Positions 21,251 through 35,381 of a stretch of 64,000 nucleotides of DNA are shown here, one piece after another. Within the stretch, counting starts at the first letter, position 1; every line of letters begins with the position of its first letter. This DNA comes from Pyrenophora tritici-repentis. Taxonomy: Eukaryota > Ascomycota > Dothideomycetes > Pleosporales > Pleosporaceae. A model generated the notes under the pieces. That model did not search any database. It had not been told where the DNA came from and was given only the letters and a program-made list of their open reading frames with translations. Where the stretch lies: NCBI RefSeq assembly GCF_003171515.1, contig NC_089390.1:7564001-7628000 (forward strand), given 5' to 3'. The position numbers and the translations under genes are program-made.

Positions 21251-23654
21251 CAAAGCTACGGACTGGCAGACCATACCTAAAACTGGATCAGATCACTACG
21301 GCCTCCTATTCTCCATCCAAACAAACGCAGACCTTGTAGAAAACCCGACAAACTAACCTAGATTTAATACTGCAAAGGCTAACTGGGACACCTTTAACAA
21401 AGAACTAGAAACGGCAATCCAAAACAGTCAAACCTTGCAAGATATGGACCAGATCAGTGATCCAAGAAAGGCAGACTTAATGGACCTCCTCCTCGGCAAC
21501 AATACAGAGCTAGAGCAACAGCTAGAAGAGATTAGTAAAGCAATAACTTAAGCAATCTAAACTGCAGCAAACAAAGCTATCCCTATTACTAGACTTAGTC
21601 TAAAACTAAAAGCTTAGTGGAACAAAGAGCTGACAAAGCTACGACAAGACACTTCCCACTATAGAAGGATTTTTAAAGAAAAGCTCGAAACCACTGCGAT
21701 ACACGACGCCTACCTAGAGAAAAGAGACTTCCTACGTGCACGAAACACCTACAACAAGGCAATCAAAGACGCTAAAAGGAAACACTAGAATGAATTTCTA
21801 GAGAAGGAAGACCCGCAGTTAATCTACAAAGCTATGGCATATACAAAGGATAACAAAGTCGAAAGAATTCCACCTATACAAGGAGAAACATTATTCGACA
21901 AGAAATGCTAAGCGTTCCGCAACACGCTATTCCCACCACCGCCTATAACCAAAGCGCCCACATTCACTAACTACCAGGAAAAGAGATGGGATTGGCCAGC
22001 ACTATCCACGACTGAACTAGAACGAGCATGCTCGAGTTAAGTCAAAAGTAGCACCCTAGGACTAGATGCAATAACACAAGACATAATCACAGCCGCGTAC
22101 AAAGCTTAACCGCAAACAATATTTAGAGCTTTCTCACTCCTATTCAACTATAGATACCACCCAAAATGCTGGAAACAAGCTACAGGAGCTGTTCTTAAAA
22201 AGGCATCAAAACTAGACTATTCAATCCTAAAAGCCTACAGAGTTATCACTCTATTAAGCTGTTTAGGAAAGATTAACGAGAGGATCACCGCAAGTAGGCT
22301 GAGCAATCTAGCAGAAATCACAGAGCTACTACACCCAACCCAAATTAGGGGTAGACTCAAGAAATCTGCAATAGATGCAGCTATGCTACTTATCGACCAA
22401 ATTCAGCACCAGAAACAGAAAGGCCAAATAACATTAACTATCTTCCTAGACGTAAAGGGAGCATTTGACCACGTCTCACACAATCAATTCCTGCGAACGC
22501 TTAAGAAGCTAGGCCTTCCAATTAGTCTTATCGCTTAGACAAAATCCTTCTTCTCAAACAGATCGCTAAGACTCTCCTTCGACAATAAGACACAAGAATT
22601 CTCCGAGATAATAGCTGGGATACCTTAAGGCAGCCTAGTGTCTCCAATATTCTTTCTTATCTACACTAGAGACCTCTTCCTAGGACTACAAAGCTTCAAC
22701 CTATCCTATATTAACGACCTATCTCTATCGACATCCTCAACATCCCTAAAGAAAAACGTCAAAATACTAGAACAGCAAGTCCGCCTACTATCTCACCAAG
22801 GGAAAAACTTAGCGATTATGTTTAATATAGCTAAGACAGAGCTCATTCACTTTACCGCCAAGAAAGAGAGAAAAGAGAGAAGCCTACAGCTCCCAGACAA
22901 CACCATTGTAGAACTAAAAGACACAATCAAATGGCTAGGCATCTACATAGACAATAGACTGTCCTTCAAGGAACATATTGCTACACGCGTAAGCCAAGCA
23001 ACAAAAGCATTTCACAGGCTAGGGAGACTAGCTAACATCGAAAGAGGACTCTCCCCAAAAGCAGTACGACAACTATACCTAGCCTGCGTCACAAGCGTTG
23101 CAGACTACGGATCACAAATATACTGGAAGAACCAAAGCTACGCCACTAGCCTCCTACAATCACTGCACAACCTAGCGTGTAGAAAGATAATTAGAGTGTT
23201 CAGAACGTCACCATCTCTACCAACAAGCATTAAATCTAGACTTACGTCACCTGCAATTAGACTCAACACCAACAACCGAAAGTATGCGTCTAGAGCACAC
23301 CAGCTATCCAGCAACCACCCAATCTAGAAAGCAATTACAAGGATCACAAATACAGACAAAACTAGCTACAAAAAGCTAAACCAGCATAGACAACTATATA
23401 CTATTGTTAAGTCAATCCTAGAGAGAGACAACAACAGCGTAGAAAAGATAATCCTATATAGGTTTAGACCGTGGGAAAGTCTTAACTACAGGGTTACTGT
23501 ATTAAAAAAGAGCAAAGAGGAAGAGGCAATTGCACACGCGGATTATATCCTATCAAGGAGCGGAGATAACTTCACCGCAATCTACTTAGATGCCTCACAA
23601 CACGACAAGGGAATAGGGATCGGCGTAGGTGTAGTAGCGTACAGCTCCACCCAC

Positions 23655-23812
23655 CAGAGATGTCAACAAGCAAGTCAAGCTGGCTTGATTCTTATCGATT
23701 GCAGATCACAGACAATATAGAGGCTCGTGCACAGTGGCACGTCCCAGAGAATGGTCTGTGATCTGCAATCGATAAGAATCAAGCCAGCTTGACTTGCTTG
23801 TTGACATCTCTG
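23655..23812. mobile_element. hAT-type MITE, family M1, copy 2 (158 bp), in LINE RNase H
   Basis: Same 158-bp sequence as 7297-7454. Target duplication CCACCCAC at 23647-23654 and 23813-23820. The insert shifts the LINE frame by one base. Confidence 0.95.
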
Positions 23813-24892
23813 CCACCCACGAAGAAACCTTTTCTTAAAAGACAAACATTGGATGCTCCTAACTAGTCTACAACAGTGAACTAGAGGGGATAGCACAGGC
23901 ATTCGAACACGCGGCTATAGTGGCACAAGAAGGCCAAGAGATCTACGTATACGCAGACAACCAAGCAGCAATCTATAGGCTTAACAACCTATCGGACAAC
24001 CTAGGACAACAGTGGCTACTAAGATGCATCAGAGCTGCAAAGAGAATAACGACAAAGAAAGCATCGATCCACCTGCAGTGGGCCCCAGGACATAACGACG
24101 TTAAGGGCAACGAAAAAGCCGACACGCTAGCAAAGGAAGCAGCTAAAGAGAGACCAACAACATCGACCACAGCGAGCCTAGCCTACTTAGGCACAGAAAT
24201 CAACAAAATACAAAAAACAGAATAACTGATGGAGTACAAGAGGTATACCAACAGGCCCACCAAAAACAGAAGCTTCTACTTAAGGATCTTCAAGCTTAAT
24301 ACACATACAACAATCAAAGTCCCGAAGGGAACACCAAGAGAAATCTCGAGCGCGTTCTACTCACTCAAGCTAGGACATGGATACTTCAACTCCTACCTTA
24401 AGAGATTTAACAAGAGAGACTGCAATCTATGTATATGCTACAAACCACAAACACCACAGCATCTACTTCTAGAGTGCAAACAGTACAAAACACATCGAAA
24501 TACACTTAAAGAAGCAATACCACACAGACCTATCACCCTCCCACTTCTCCTCCAAACAAAGACAGGCATTAAAGCTACTCTAGCCTTTATTGCAAGTACT
24601 AGGATTGGCACGAGAAAATGGCACCTTAGGCAAACCACCGAACAGACAGACACTGTATAAAACTACAAAAACAATATTCCCTTATCCAAAAGAGCCCGCT
24701 GCTACATCTCTTTCTACTCACCAAACTGCTCTTTAGCACCCGCGCCAATGGAAGACTAGCTCTGAAATTGGAGTACGCAAAACACCACCCAAATTGTACA
24801 AGACCCATAGAAACTCCACAACGACCATCATACATAGAACGGCTTAGCCAAAGTCCTACATAGTCACCGACTGATACAGGACTCTAATGGAA

Positions 24893-24912
24893 ATATAATA
24901 ATAATAATAATA
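24893..24912 (+). repeat. ATA-triplet tail of the LINE
   Basis: A run of ATA/ATAAT units about 230 bp after the ORF2 stop; short A-rich simple repeats are typical 3' tails of I/Tad-type LINEs. Confidence 0.6.
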
Positions 24913-25094
24913 TAGAAGAACGAATAACGCAGTCTTCTTATCTGATTACTTGTTGGCACAATGAGTCGACGCCAGATCCGATTAATATAGAAAGGAAGAT
25001 GGCATAGCAGCTGTGTAGCGGTGCAGGCCTAATATATATTAGATCCCGAAAAAAAAAGAAGGCGTGAAATTACCATAAAGATACCTTGCCGTAC

Positions 25095-25340
25095 TTAGTT
25101 AGAAGTGCTTCTACCTACAAGTAAGAGACTAGAGGTAATAATTGCGCCACAAAAATGGATAAACGCTGTAGTTACGTTCACAAAGACGAAGGTATGCAAC
25201 AACCGCATATATTCTTCGTCTCTGCGCTTAGATCCTAAATTCTTGTGGTTTTCTAATTGCTTGCGTAAGAGTGCCGAAGATAAAAGTAATGCAGCAGCGA
25301 AACGAGCAAGTAGTGCTAACTCGTAAGCAGAAGATACCAT
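25095..25340 (-). CDS. Short hydrophobic open frame, doubtful gene
   Basis: 81 residues, MVSSAYELALLARF... with two hydrophobic stretches (about 5-22 and 51-75). No family recognised. It lies downstream on the same strand as the decayed membrane-protein frame at 25570-25918 and may be a remnant of the same gene or chance. Confidence 0.2.
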   Translation of the reverse strand: MVSSAYELALLARFAAALLLSSALLRKQLENHKNLGSKRRDEEYMRLLHTFVFVNVTTAFIHFCGAIITSSLLLVGRSTSN

Positions 25341-25569
25341 TTTGCCTCTACTTGTAATTAGACAACTTTAAATACTAATGTATTCTACTTACGCAACCGC
25401 GGAAATAATGTCTAGTATAGTTAAGACCGCCACTAAGTGTACCGCTTATATAACCTAGGGGGGAGAGATAAAGATCTGTAGCATTTGGGCGAGCTAAGGG
25501 TCCTATTAGTCCGGAACAAGCTATTAAGGTAGGCAGACTATCTTACGTTGTTGCTGGTGAGGAGTTAGA

Positions 25570-25918
25570 GATTACACATAATAACTGCGTCAAGCTAGGA
25601 GTACATCTCTTCTGTTAAATAGGGTGCAGTCGCGATTGCAACGATGCCGGTAATCGCTAGGCCTATCGAAACAATGCCAATAACAATTTCTAAAATCTTC
25701 TCCTAATAGTAATCGTACTTGGAGACATAGGATGCTACTCTAAGAAGATTTCTAATATCGAGGTAACTAATCGTGCTGCTTAATACGAGTCCGACTAAGA
25801 AGCATATTGCAAGGCCGACGAATACAAAGAGTGTTATGTTGACAAGAATTAGTACAGTACTAAATATGGGGGGCTCCTGTCTTTTGTAGCTACTCCATGT
25901 GTGGTCTAAAACCGGACT
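25570..25918 (-). pseudogene. Decayed membrane-protein frame
   Basis: One minus-strand frame reads SPVLDHTWSSYKRQEPP, then a long hydrophobic stretch (STVLILVNITLFVFVGLAI and on), then a polar helix and a second hydrophobic stretch (ILEIVIGIVSIGLAITG). Two TAG codons interrupt it. The regular polar and hydrophobic layout suggests a former two-helix or larger membrane protein. I do not recognise the family. Confidence 0.4.
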
Positions 25919-27172
25919 TGTGGAGAGTTACATCGTCGTGTACACAATCCTAGGAGTAGAGCCTAGGCAGAGCGAGTGATACGATGAGGGAGTGATCCTA
26001 AACAGCTGCATGCATAGCTGTTGGGAGATCCACATAGTCTTGCAGTATTCGGCGTTGCCGACCACTGGTATAGGGCTTGTGAACAGTCGTGATGGCTGCA
26101 GGTGCCCACATTGTAAGGGGTGAGAACTAAAGTGAGACTGGATCCGCATCTACATATCCCTCATCATGGTCCTCAGCTGACACTGGTACTTGCCGTTAAA
26201 GTCCTAACTATCGCCTTTAGCAACCTGACTAGGCTTTGCTTAGAGCCGCAGACGTGGAAAGCGAAAGCCTGCAGCGATGGGGAGCTTAGTAGGCTATACT
26301 GGAGAGATCTAGGTCTAGATTGGAGAAGCTTTGGATCTCTTTATACACGAATGTGCTTAAGGTTTTTACTAACATACAGCATACGACGACCTGGTGCGGA
26401 TATTTTTACTTATAAGATACTAAACAACTGTCATCTGTTAAGTTACTCCTATGTTAAATAATGTACTCATATGCGAACAAAGGGAATTCTCTCTGTACTT
26501 CTTCGTTCGTATATGCTTCTCTTGAACATCTCTGTTCACAGTTACCTTAAGCGTCTATGTGGACCGTCCTTGATGCTGGATAGGCAGCTTTGGTACTACT
26601 GAACTCTGGATTCGGCAATACAGAGATAGAGTAGAGGAGCTTGTTAAGCTGAGTTGGAAGGCTTATGTCTAATTACCTTAAATATAATTGACTTTTAGAT
26701 AATGGTAGAGTTTTGAACGAGGTTAAGTTAGAATACTTTGACTGTTGGTGTTGTAACATACGGAGGGCTAGAAAAGCGTACAATACAGATGCCACAGCTA
26801 ATCAACACATAGAGTCATGTTCGTAGGCACACCGCTGCGAGAACGGCTGGCACGGTCGGTGGACGGTGGTACGCAGAAGGCAGAGTGATGCAGGTACCGA
26901 GGGTCGGATTGGCGGTTACGTATGTAAATCCAGAAGTCGTTTTAACAAACAGTTTGCATTTCGCGCTAATCGGCCTATCGAGTGGTTCACTGTTCAATCG
27001 AGGGTGCTAAAAGTATCGTATCTCAACCGCTAGCGTAAGTTACCTCCCGAGCATAATCTTATAATACTAGTAATATGTAGATTAGATTACAATGTTATAA
27101 TTGCAGTAACTAGTTATGTCTACGGGATTGTTTAATTACATAATGCTTAAGCATACCGAATAATATATCTCC
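25919..27172. other. AT-rich stretch without a recognisable gene
   Basis: A 113-residue open frame at 26120-26461 (plus) and a 60-residue one near 26815 (minus) match no family I know. The sequence is rich in TA and looks mutated; it may be an old gene or repeat beyond recognition. Confidence 0.45.
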
Positions 27173-29278
27173 TTATTCCTCTTGCTCCTTTAAGTCGTCC
27201 TGTGCTGCCCAAAGTATCTCTTTTATCTCCGAGTACAGCTTTAGATTCGGAACCCTCTACCTCCCACCATTGGGGAACACCTTCCTCCGTAATCTGTTGA
27301 CGTAAGGTATCAACGATTGGTAGTATGGTGTAAATGTCACCCTTGCGGTCCTAAGAAAATCACTCTCGTCACCTACTTCTCCTTTTTTTAATTTAGCCAG
27401 CTCTTCAGTGTCGATATAATTCTACTTCTTAAATTATAGAACAACTCTTCCTTTGCTCGGCCCATCATAATAGATACATATCCAGAAAAGTACCTAGAAG
27501 AATGATTCCAGGTCGTGCATAAACGAATGCATTTCGTCCTCTAGAAGCACTCCAATTGCCATGAATGCTCGCGTGCCGGTTTTCCCTCGTGACCCGGACG
27601 GTTTCTCGCGATCCTCCTTAATAGCAAGGTCTAGGTCGATTAAGAAGGCATGCCAGGAGGGGTTGTCATCGTCCTCGTTCACCATAAGGTTGTTCGGCGA
27701 GATATCGCATTGTAGCATGCCGGCCCGCGTATACAGCGACTCGTATCCTGCGATGCAGCTTTCTAACGCAGCTAAAAGGCTAGCCCTAGACCTCGCCATG
27801 TATATCGGCTTCCCGTAGTCTTGGACAATAACGCGGCGATGCACCCGATCCGCTGTTGCCCTTCCTCCTTTTACTAGAGAGCTCGAATAGGTTCGCTTGC
27901 TAGGCGATAAGGATGCGTTTGTGCAGCTCGAGCATCGCTTCTGTCCGGCGACGCTGCTGCTTCGGCCTTTCCTTGAGAGGGAGCGAACAACTGTGCTTAG
28001 AGGTGGCATTGTGTATCCCGGTTTATAGTTTGTCGCTTTCATTACGTCTAGACCTTGTCGCACGTTCCCGCGAATAGAGTCGTCCTGGGTGCCCACACGA
28101 ACCGTCTCATGGTAATAGTATCTCGCCACGTTAACCACGTCCTTCTCGGTTGCCTTACGCAGCAAATCGCCCTCCTCTTCGCGCTCTGGATACTGCCATG
28201 AATCCTTGATAACGAGCGGCTTGTTGGGATCTTCTTCTTTATAAGATTTCCAGCAGGTTGTTGCTCGACCAGCGACGTAAGGCACCCGTTTTATTAAGCT
28301 ATTAATAACGAGTCGCTCTTTCCTATTTTCCCGTTCAATCTTAATGTACCGCTTGTCTCCGTCTGTAATAATCGTCGGGTTAAACCCTAGCTGTTCCTCG
28401 TTCATCTAGAGAAACCTAAGCATTGTAGACACAAACTACAATCTATCTTCGTTAATGTCAAACTGCTCGGAAGCGATGCCCCCAAGTCGGTCGAATATCC
28501 ATAGCCGCATAAAGGGTCCACAGAGAGTGAAGCCGATAACAAAGCGGCGGCTGTCTTGAGCAGCGAGCACCTCCCTCGCGTATCTGCCGAGATCGAGCCA
28601 TGCCTTAGACGCTTTGTCGGCTGACGGATTGCTCTTAAGCTCTCTAGGTATGAGGATTTGTGACTATCGACACTTCGAGTTCACGCCGGCGTTTAGATCG
28701 TCCACAAAGCCAATGTCCAATTTACGATCGGCAGTAGAGCCTTGCAGAGGCTAGTGCGGCTGGGCTAATAGTCGCCGGCGTATTTTAGACACCGGCCAAT
28801 GCCCTTCTGCAAGGTCCAACAGCCAGTCTATAAGCGGAGCAAACTAGCTTAGAACATCCTTTTCCTTCGCCCCTTCAGGCCAACCTTGCCAACCGCTTGC
28901 CAACCGGTAGAGAGGGCTATCTCCTCCCTGGCACTTGTCGAACACGGCCTGTGCCGCCGGTCTCAGACCTAGCACATCTCCGAAGAACGCGTCGAAGAAG
29001 CCAGGTATGCCAACGTATAGATGGCCTAGCTCCTCCTTCAGCACATCGTCTACGTGTTTACGGTGCTCCGTCGAGTTCGCGAAGCTGCCTGTGTTGATTG
29101 AAAGGGGTGTTTGTTAGAAGGACGAGGTAGGGCGAGGTGGAGGCGTCGATTCGGTGACGGCGTCGTAGACTGCGTTCCAAATTACATCGTCAGATTCTTT
29201 GGGAAGGGTTGCTTGTAATAGAGGAAGTATTCGATCGACATCGAACTCATCGGCATTGACAGCGTGTTACGGATCCAT
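27173..29278 (-). pseudogene. FunK1-type protein kinase-like gene, dead by nonsense codons
   Basis: ATG 29278-29276 (MDP, then a stop, then HAVNADEFDVDRILPLL) to TAA 27173-27175 is one frame of 701 codons with no indel and about ten TAG/TAA codons. Features of the fungal FunK1 family: N-terminal GHLYVGIPGFFDAFFG and SGWQGWPEGAKEKDVL, a central KLDIGFVDD...KSNPSADKASKAWL, then the kinase part with YGKPIY, CDISPNNLM (catalytic loop; the usual HRD is QCD here) and FLIDLDLAI (metal-binding loop), and C-terminal DLESFF, stop, VLFWICIYYDGPSK. All stops fit Gln or Trp codons changed by C-to-T. Pogo element A sits 55 bp upstream of the start. Confidence 0.88.
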
Positions 29279-29317
29279 AGACTCGCTCGGCCCATGGCCC
29301 CCATATCGATAAGATCC

Positions 29318-31401
29318 TTATCTTATCGTACTAACGTGTCTGTGCGCGTGATGCCCATAATCGCGTGCCGCACACCCCACCAATATCGCGACGACGGCAA
29401 AGTTGAGGCTGCGCAGCCACGTACAATAACTATTATCGCGAGATTTTCCGGTGTATTGATCTATAGACGTAGCTCTACAACTTTGTTTATCTATATTTTG
29501 CCGGAGTATTGACGGCCCGGCCGCGTCGGGTGGTTGTTGGTGGGGAGCCGGTGCAGCCACCTCAGCCAGAGTACCACCGCCAGCACCACCCACGCGTCGT
29601 TTTTTTGGCTGTTGCTTTGCAGCGGGCTTTGAAGCCTTACGCTTGCCCGATTGGGGTTGTTGTATAGCCTTTGCAGCGTCGCGATCGCGTCGTTTGGCGT
29701 CAAGTTCGGCAGCCTTTACAGCCTTGGCTTCATCCCGCACCTTCTTTGCCTCCTCACGCGCCGCCCGCGCTGCCTCTTTGATCTTAAGTTGATAGATCCT
29801 GTTGTTCTCCTTTGCCTCTTTCAACTCTATCTTATCAAGTAGCTCTTTCTCCTTCTCCTTCTCCTTCACTAGCTGCCTGAAGCGGGCCTCTCGAAGCTTG
29901 CACGGCGACCACCAAACTGCCCCTGAATGGAACGCTTTTCGCTGCTGTAGATCTAGGGGAGGTTCGTGCCGATTGCGGGGCTTCTGGTGAACGTGTAGCG
30001 CCGCGCGCAGTGCGTCCTTCTCGTACTCGGCGATCTCTTTGGCAGCCTGGAGGCGGAGGAGTATTTCTGAGAGGTTGTTGGCCGCAATAGAGCTCGGATC
30101 GTAGGCCTGATTAATGAGGTTCGTGATAGTAGCTCTACTCACGTTCACTAGTGGCGGCGGTGCTGTTAGTGTTGACTTTCGGAACTTTTTAAGTACTACT
30201 TCGGGATCTATAGGAGCTATCCCAGTGGCTTTAAATGCCTTCAACGCGTGCTTCTTAATGAAAGAGGAGTCCCAGGCAGGCTTGAAAAGACGGTAGAAGT
30301 CATCCTTCCTCACAGCTAAGAGACCGTGGCTCGCCTGGAGGTAGTGCTGCAAGCTGAGTGAGTACACGGCTGCCAGAGGTTTGAACATTACCACATCGAG
30401 TGGCTGCAGCGTATGGGTACTATGGGGGGTAGTATGAGTAACATAATATTGTGGGCGATCGCGTAGTCAATAAACTCCATAGTAACGTGACTCCCATGGC
30501 CGTCAAGGATGAGTAAGCGTGTGTGATTGCCGGCCTTCTCCTTCGTATGGCGATCAAACACCTGTTCGAGCCATGCCAGGCCTACCTGATCATTGGTCCA
30601 CCCTGAGGGACTTGAGGTAACGTAGACTGGATCGTCAATTGCGATATCATCAACCCATCTGGCGTACATGTTGCCCGAAGTAGCTTCGTATATAATCGCG
30701 GGCGGTAACGTACTCCCATCAGCACATATAGCAGCGATAACAGTGATCCAATCTCTGTTGCCGTCCTGTATCACTTTCTTAAAGCCCCCAGTCTCATATT
30801 TCTGCTTACTAAACACTCTCTTACTCCTCCCCGTCACTCCAATAAGGAATCCCTTCTCATCCATATTATATACATCCTGCGCCCGAATATGGTGCTGAGC
30901 CATTTTAGTAGATAGTAGATCAAAGTACGACTCGTACTTGTATACAGAATCAGCCCGGTGGCGATTGCGGTCCAAACCAGTTGACCAACGTGATATAATC
31001 GCGTCGGGATGACGGTGAAAGAAGCGCGTCACCCAGCTTTGGGAGGCAGCCCTTCCGGCTATAGCACTAGCAAAGTTCTGGATCATAGTCCTCGTCGGTG
31101 GTAAGCCAGCCTCAGTAAGCTCGTCAATGTGCTCTAGAAGCTGTAGCTCCTGGTGTGGGTGAAGGAGTTGCTGATTACGTGATTTGGCTTCATTTGAGCC
31201 CCGGATCTGTTGATGGCGTCGCGACAACGTAGAGCGATCAACACCAAAGCGGCGCGCAACCTCAGAGTATGTAAATTTATCTCCGGGATCACGCGATTCA
31301 ATAGCTTCAATCGCAGCGTTGATACAACTCATAGTTGTGGAGTTATGGGTGGTTGAAGTGGTAAGGGTGGATTGGTGTTGATGTTGCGGGGTGTGCGGCA
31401 C
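29318..31401 (-). pseudogene. Pogo A transposase (DDE superfamily), one frameshift
   Basis: First part 31401-30388: likely start at the Met of MSCINAAIEAIES (about 31332); psq-type helix-turn-helix (FTYSEVARRFGVDRSTLSRR), CENP-B-type HTH, then DDE core with NMDEKGFLIG and LLILDGHGSH. The frame breaks in a run of six G (plus strand 30424-30429). The second part, from about 30430 down, gives the third acidic residue in LQPLDV, then RLFKPAWDSSF and a Lys/Glu-rich coiled coil. In this frame the protein reads out through the inverted repeat to a stop at 29318, outside the element, so its true end is uncertain. Confidence 0.9.
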
Positions 31402-31432
31402 GCGATTATGGGCATCACGCGCACAGACACGT
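29334..31432 (-). mobile_element. Fot1/pogo DNA transposon A
   Basis: 2099 bp with perfect 45-bp terminal inverted repeats beginning ACGTGTCTGTGCGCG and a TA target duplication (29332-29333 and 31433-31434). This matches Tc1/mariner superfamily elements of the Fot1/pogo branch. The transposase is on the minus strand, split by one frameshift. Confidence 0.96.
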
Positions 31433-31819
31433 TAGCACCTTGGCGCCCACAGCACAAAGTTCGGGCTCACAACGTAGATAGCTCGATAGCTTGTATCTTG
31501 TCAAATCCAATCTTTCTTGGTCGATCCCTCACACTCGTGCATGCAGCAACTAGCTGCCTTATCTACCGCAGGTTTAATTCCTAACACTAACTATCTTTTC
31601 TTTTCCTGCCGGGAGATTAGATCCGTCCCCAAATCCTCTAAATCTGCAATAATATTCTGCTGCTAAAATATAGCTAGTTGCCTATCTTAGCTAGCGCTAT
31701 ACGCCTTCCTGTATGCCCTTATGTCCTCCTCTTATGTCCTTCGTTATCGCGCACACGTGCCCGTTAACTACTCGGTGCCTTTAAGGTTGCTAAGCTTAGT
31801 GCTCTTAGTCGTAGGCTTA
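31433..31819. other. Short AT-rich stretch, probably more of the dead Copia remnant
   Basis: No gene. The minus-strand frame of the Copia remnant continues a little way here (CDCNTKPTTKSTKLSN) before losing meaning. Confidence 0.4.
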
Positions 31820-32640
31820 GTGTTGCAATCACAGTTAACCCACCCTTGCACTCGGAGGTTAAGCTCGTTAGAGTTAATAAGGTTCTCTATCGCAGCGTTG
31901 CAACCTATTTTTATTATAGAGTCTACTAGGTTATTGCGACCGTCGATCTATCTAATATCTATAAGTTCGCTGCGCTCGTAGGCTTCGCGCATTACTATAA
32001 TGTTAATTATAAGGCGTTTCTCCTTAGTTGTGCCGAGCTTAATAAGGCAATCGTATAGCGATCGCGAGCTAGTGTATACTACAATAGGGACCTTAGGTAA
32101 GTTAAGTCGTTCTATGACTATATTAATGGTGCCGCTAATTGCGACTGCGATATCTACGCCGTGCGCCATCGCGTAGATCTCGGAGGCGAGGACGCTCCTG
32201 GTGATCCGCTTGCATTTGACTAAGAACTAGTGGACGATGTTGCTACGTATCCCGAAGTTTGTGTCGCTTAAGGTAACTTTATTACTAAGTATAATAACAA
32301 ATCCTATCTAGGAGCTTATATCCTTATTGTTAGCAAAGGACGCGTTAACTAGGGTAAACAGCTTAAGGTTACGTATATCTAGAGGCACGTAGGTTAACCT
32401 ATAGCAGAGGTTCTTCTTTTACTATTTAATGCGTTTATTTAACTTAGATATTTCTTCTTTTATAGGCTCACTTGCTTGCGTAGCAGTGGCGAGGTTAAAG
32501 CTTGCTTTAGGTTAACAGATTGTCGCGATGTAAGCGCCACGTGCGCGTTGTTAAATGTACGTCTTCTTGTTAGTTGCAATCTCTAGTTTCTTACCTTGTT
32601 TCTTTTAGCGTAGTGCAATTACGCCGACTGTTATAAGACT
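31820..32640 (-). pseudogene. Remnant of a Copia pol (linker and RNase H end), dead
   Basis: One minus-strand frame reads QRARGAYIATIC, YVPLDIRNLKLFTLVNASFANNKD, KCKRITRSVLASEIY, HGVDIAVAIS, KLGTTKEKRLIINI and ENLINSNELNLRVQGWV. This is the 3' end of a Copia polyprotein typical of filamentous fungi, unlike the three Copia families here. It has many TAG/TAA codons and Asp-to-Asn or Ser changes at conserved places, with no indel in the readable part. 32641-32948 holds nothing else I recognise. Confidence 0.75.
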
Positions 32641-32948
32641 AACGACGCACCCGTTAAAGTTAATAGAGTTATTAGTACTGTACAACACGCACAATCGTAC
32701 GTTCATTGTTCATGATATTATCGTCAATAGCAACTCTAGATTCACTCTCACCTTTTTAGGTAAGGTCCAGCTGGTGTTAGGTGTACCTATGTAGTTCTTG
32801 CACATAAATCAAAGTTCAAACTCCTCGTTAGTACTTCTTCTCTAACTAGATATAATAGCTTCACATGCATCGTAGCGCATACCAACAAATAGAAGAAGGA
32901 TGCGTAAGTTTGTCCATTAAACTTCCAGTTCTAAGGGATGCTAGACCT

Positions 32949-35381
<2,433 letters not shown>

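Larger units (their letters stand above)
14773..24660 (+). pseudogene. LINE ORF2: endonuclease, reverse transcriptase, RNase H; dead
   Basis: Starts at ATG 14773-14775, overlapping the ORF1 stop as TAATG. Once the three insertions and their duplicated targets (6021 bp in all) are removed, a single frame runs to TAA 24658-24660. Domains: AP-type endonuclease (AIQEPWL near 14880, LVLDSNEHHPLW near 20860, SDHYGLLFS near 21290); reverse transcriptase (GAVLKKASK, FLDVKGAFD, then GIP-stop-GSLVSPIFF, and YIND where YVDD or YADD is usual); RNase H (AIYLDAS near 23580, YADNQAAI near 23950, HNDVKGNEKAD near 24090); and a terminal CCHC motif (CNLC...HLLLEC). All stops are TAG or TAA. The changed RT catalytic box and the nonsense codons make it inactive. 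Confidence 0.88.
13120..24912 (+). mobile_element. Degenerate LINE (Tad1/I-like) with three nested insertions
   Basis: Non-LTR retrotransposon with two frames (13322-14773 and 14773-24660) and a 3' tail of ATA triplets (24893-24912). The 5' end is not sharply defined; I place it near 13120. The original element was about 5.8 kb: Copia III (15162-20817), a solo LTR (21062-21250) and MITE M1 (23655-23812), with their target duplications, add the rest. Both frames are free of indels and broken only by TAG and TAA codons. Confidence 0.88.

Noticed and set aside
29318..29334. The end of the pogo A frame as the true transposase stop
   Set aside because: The stop lies outside the element, beyond the inverted repeat; the natural end was probably upstream and lost.
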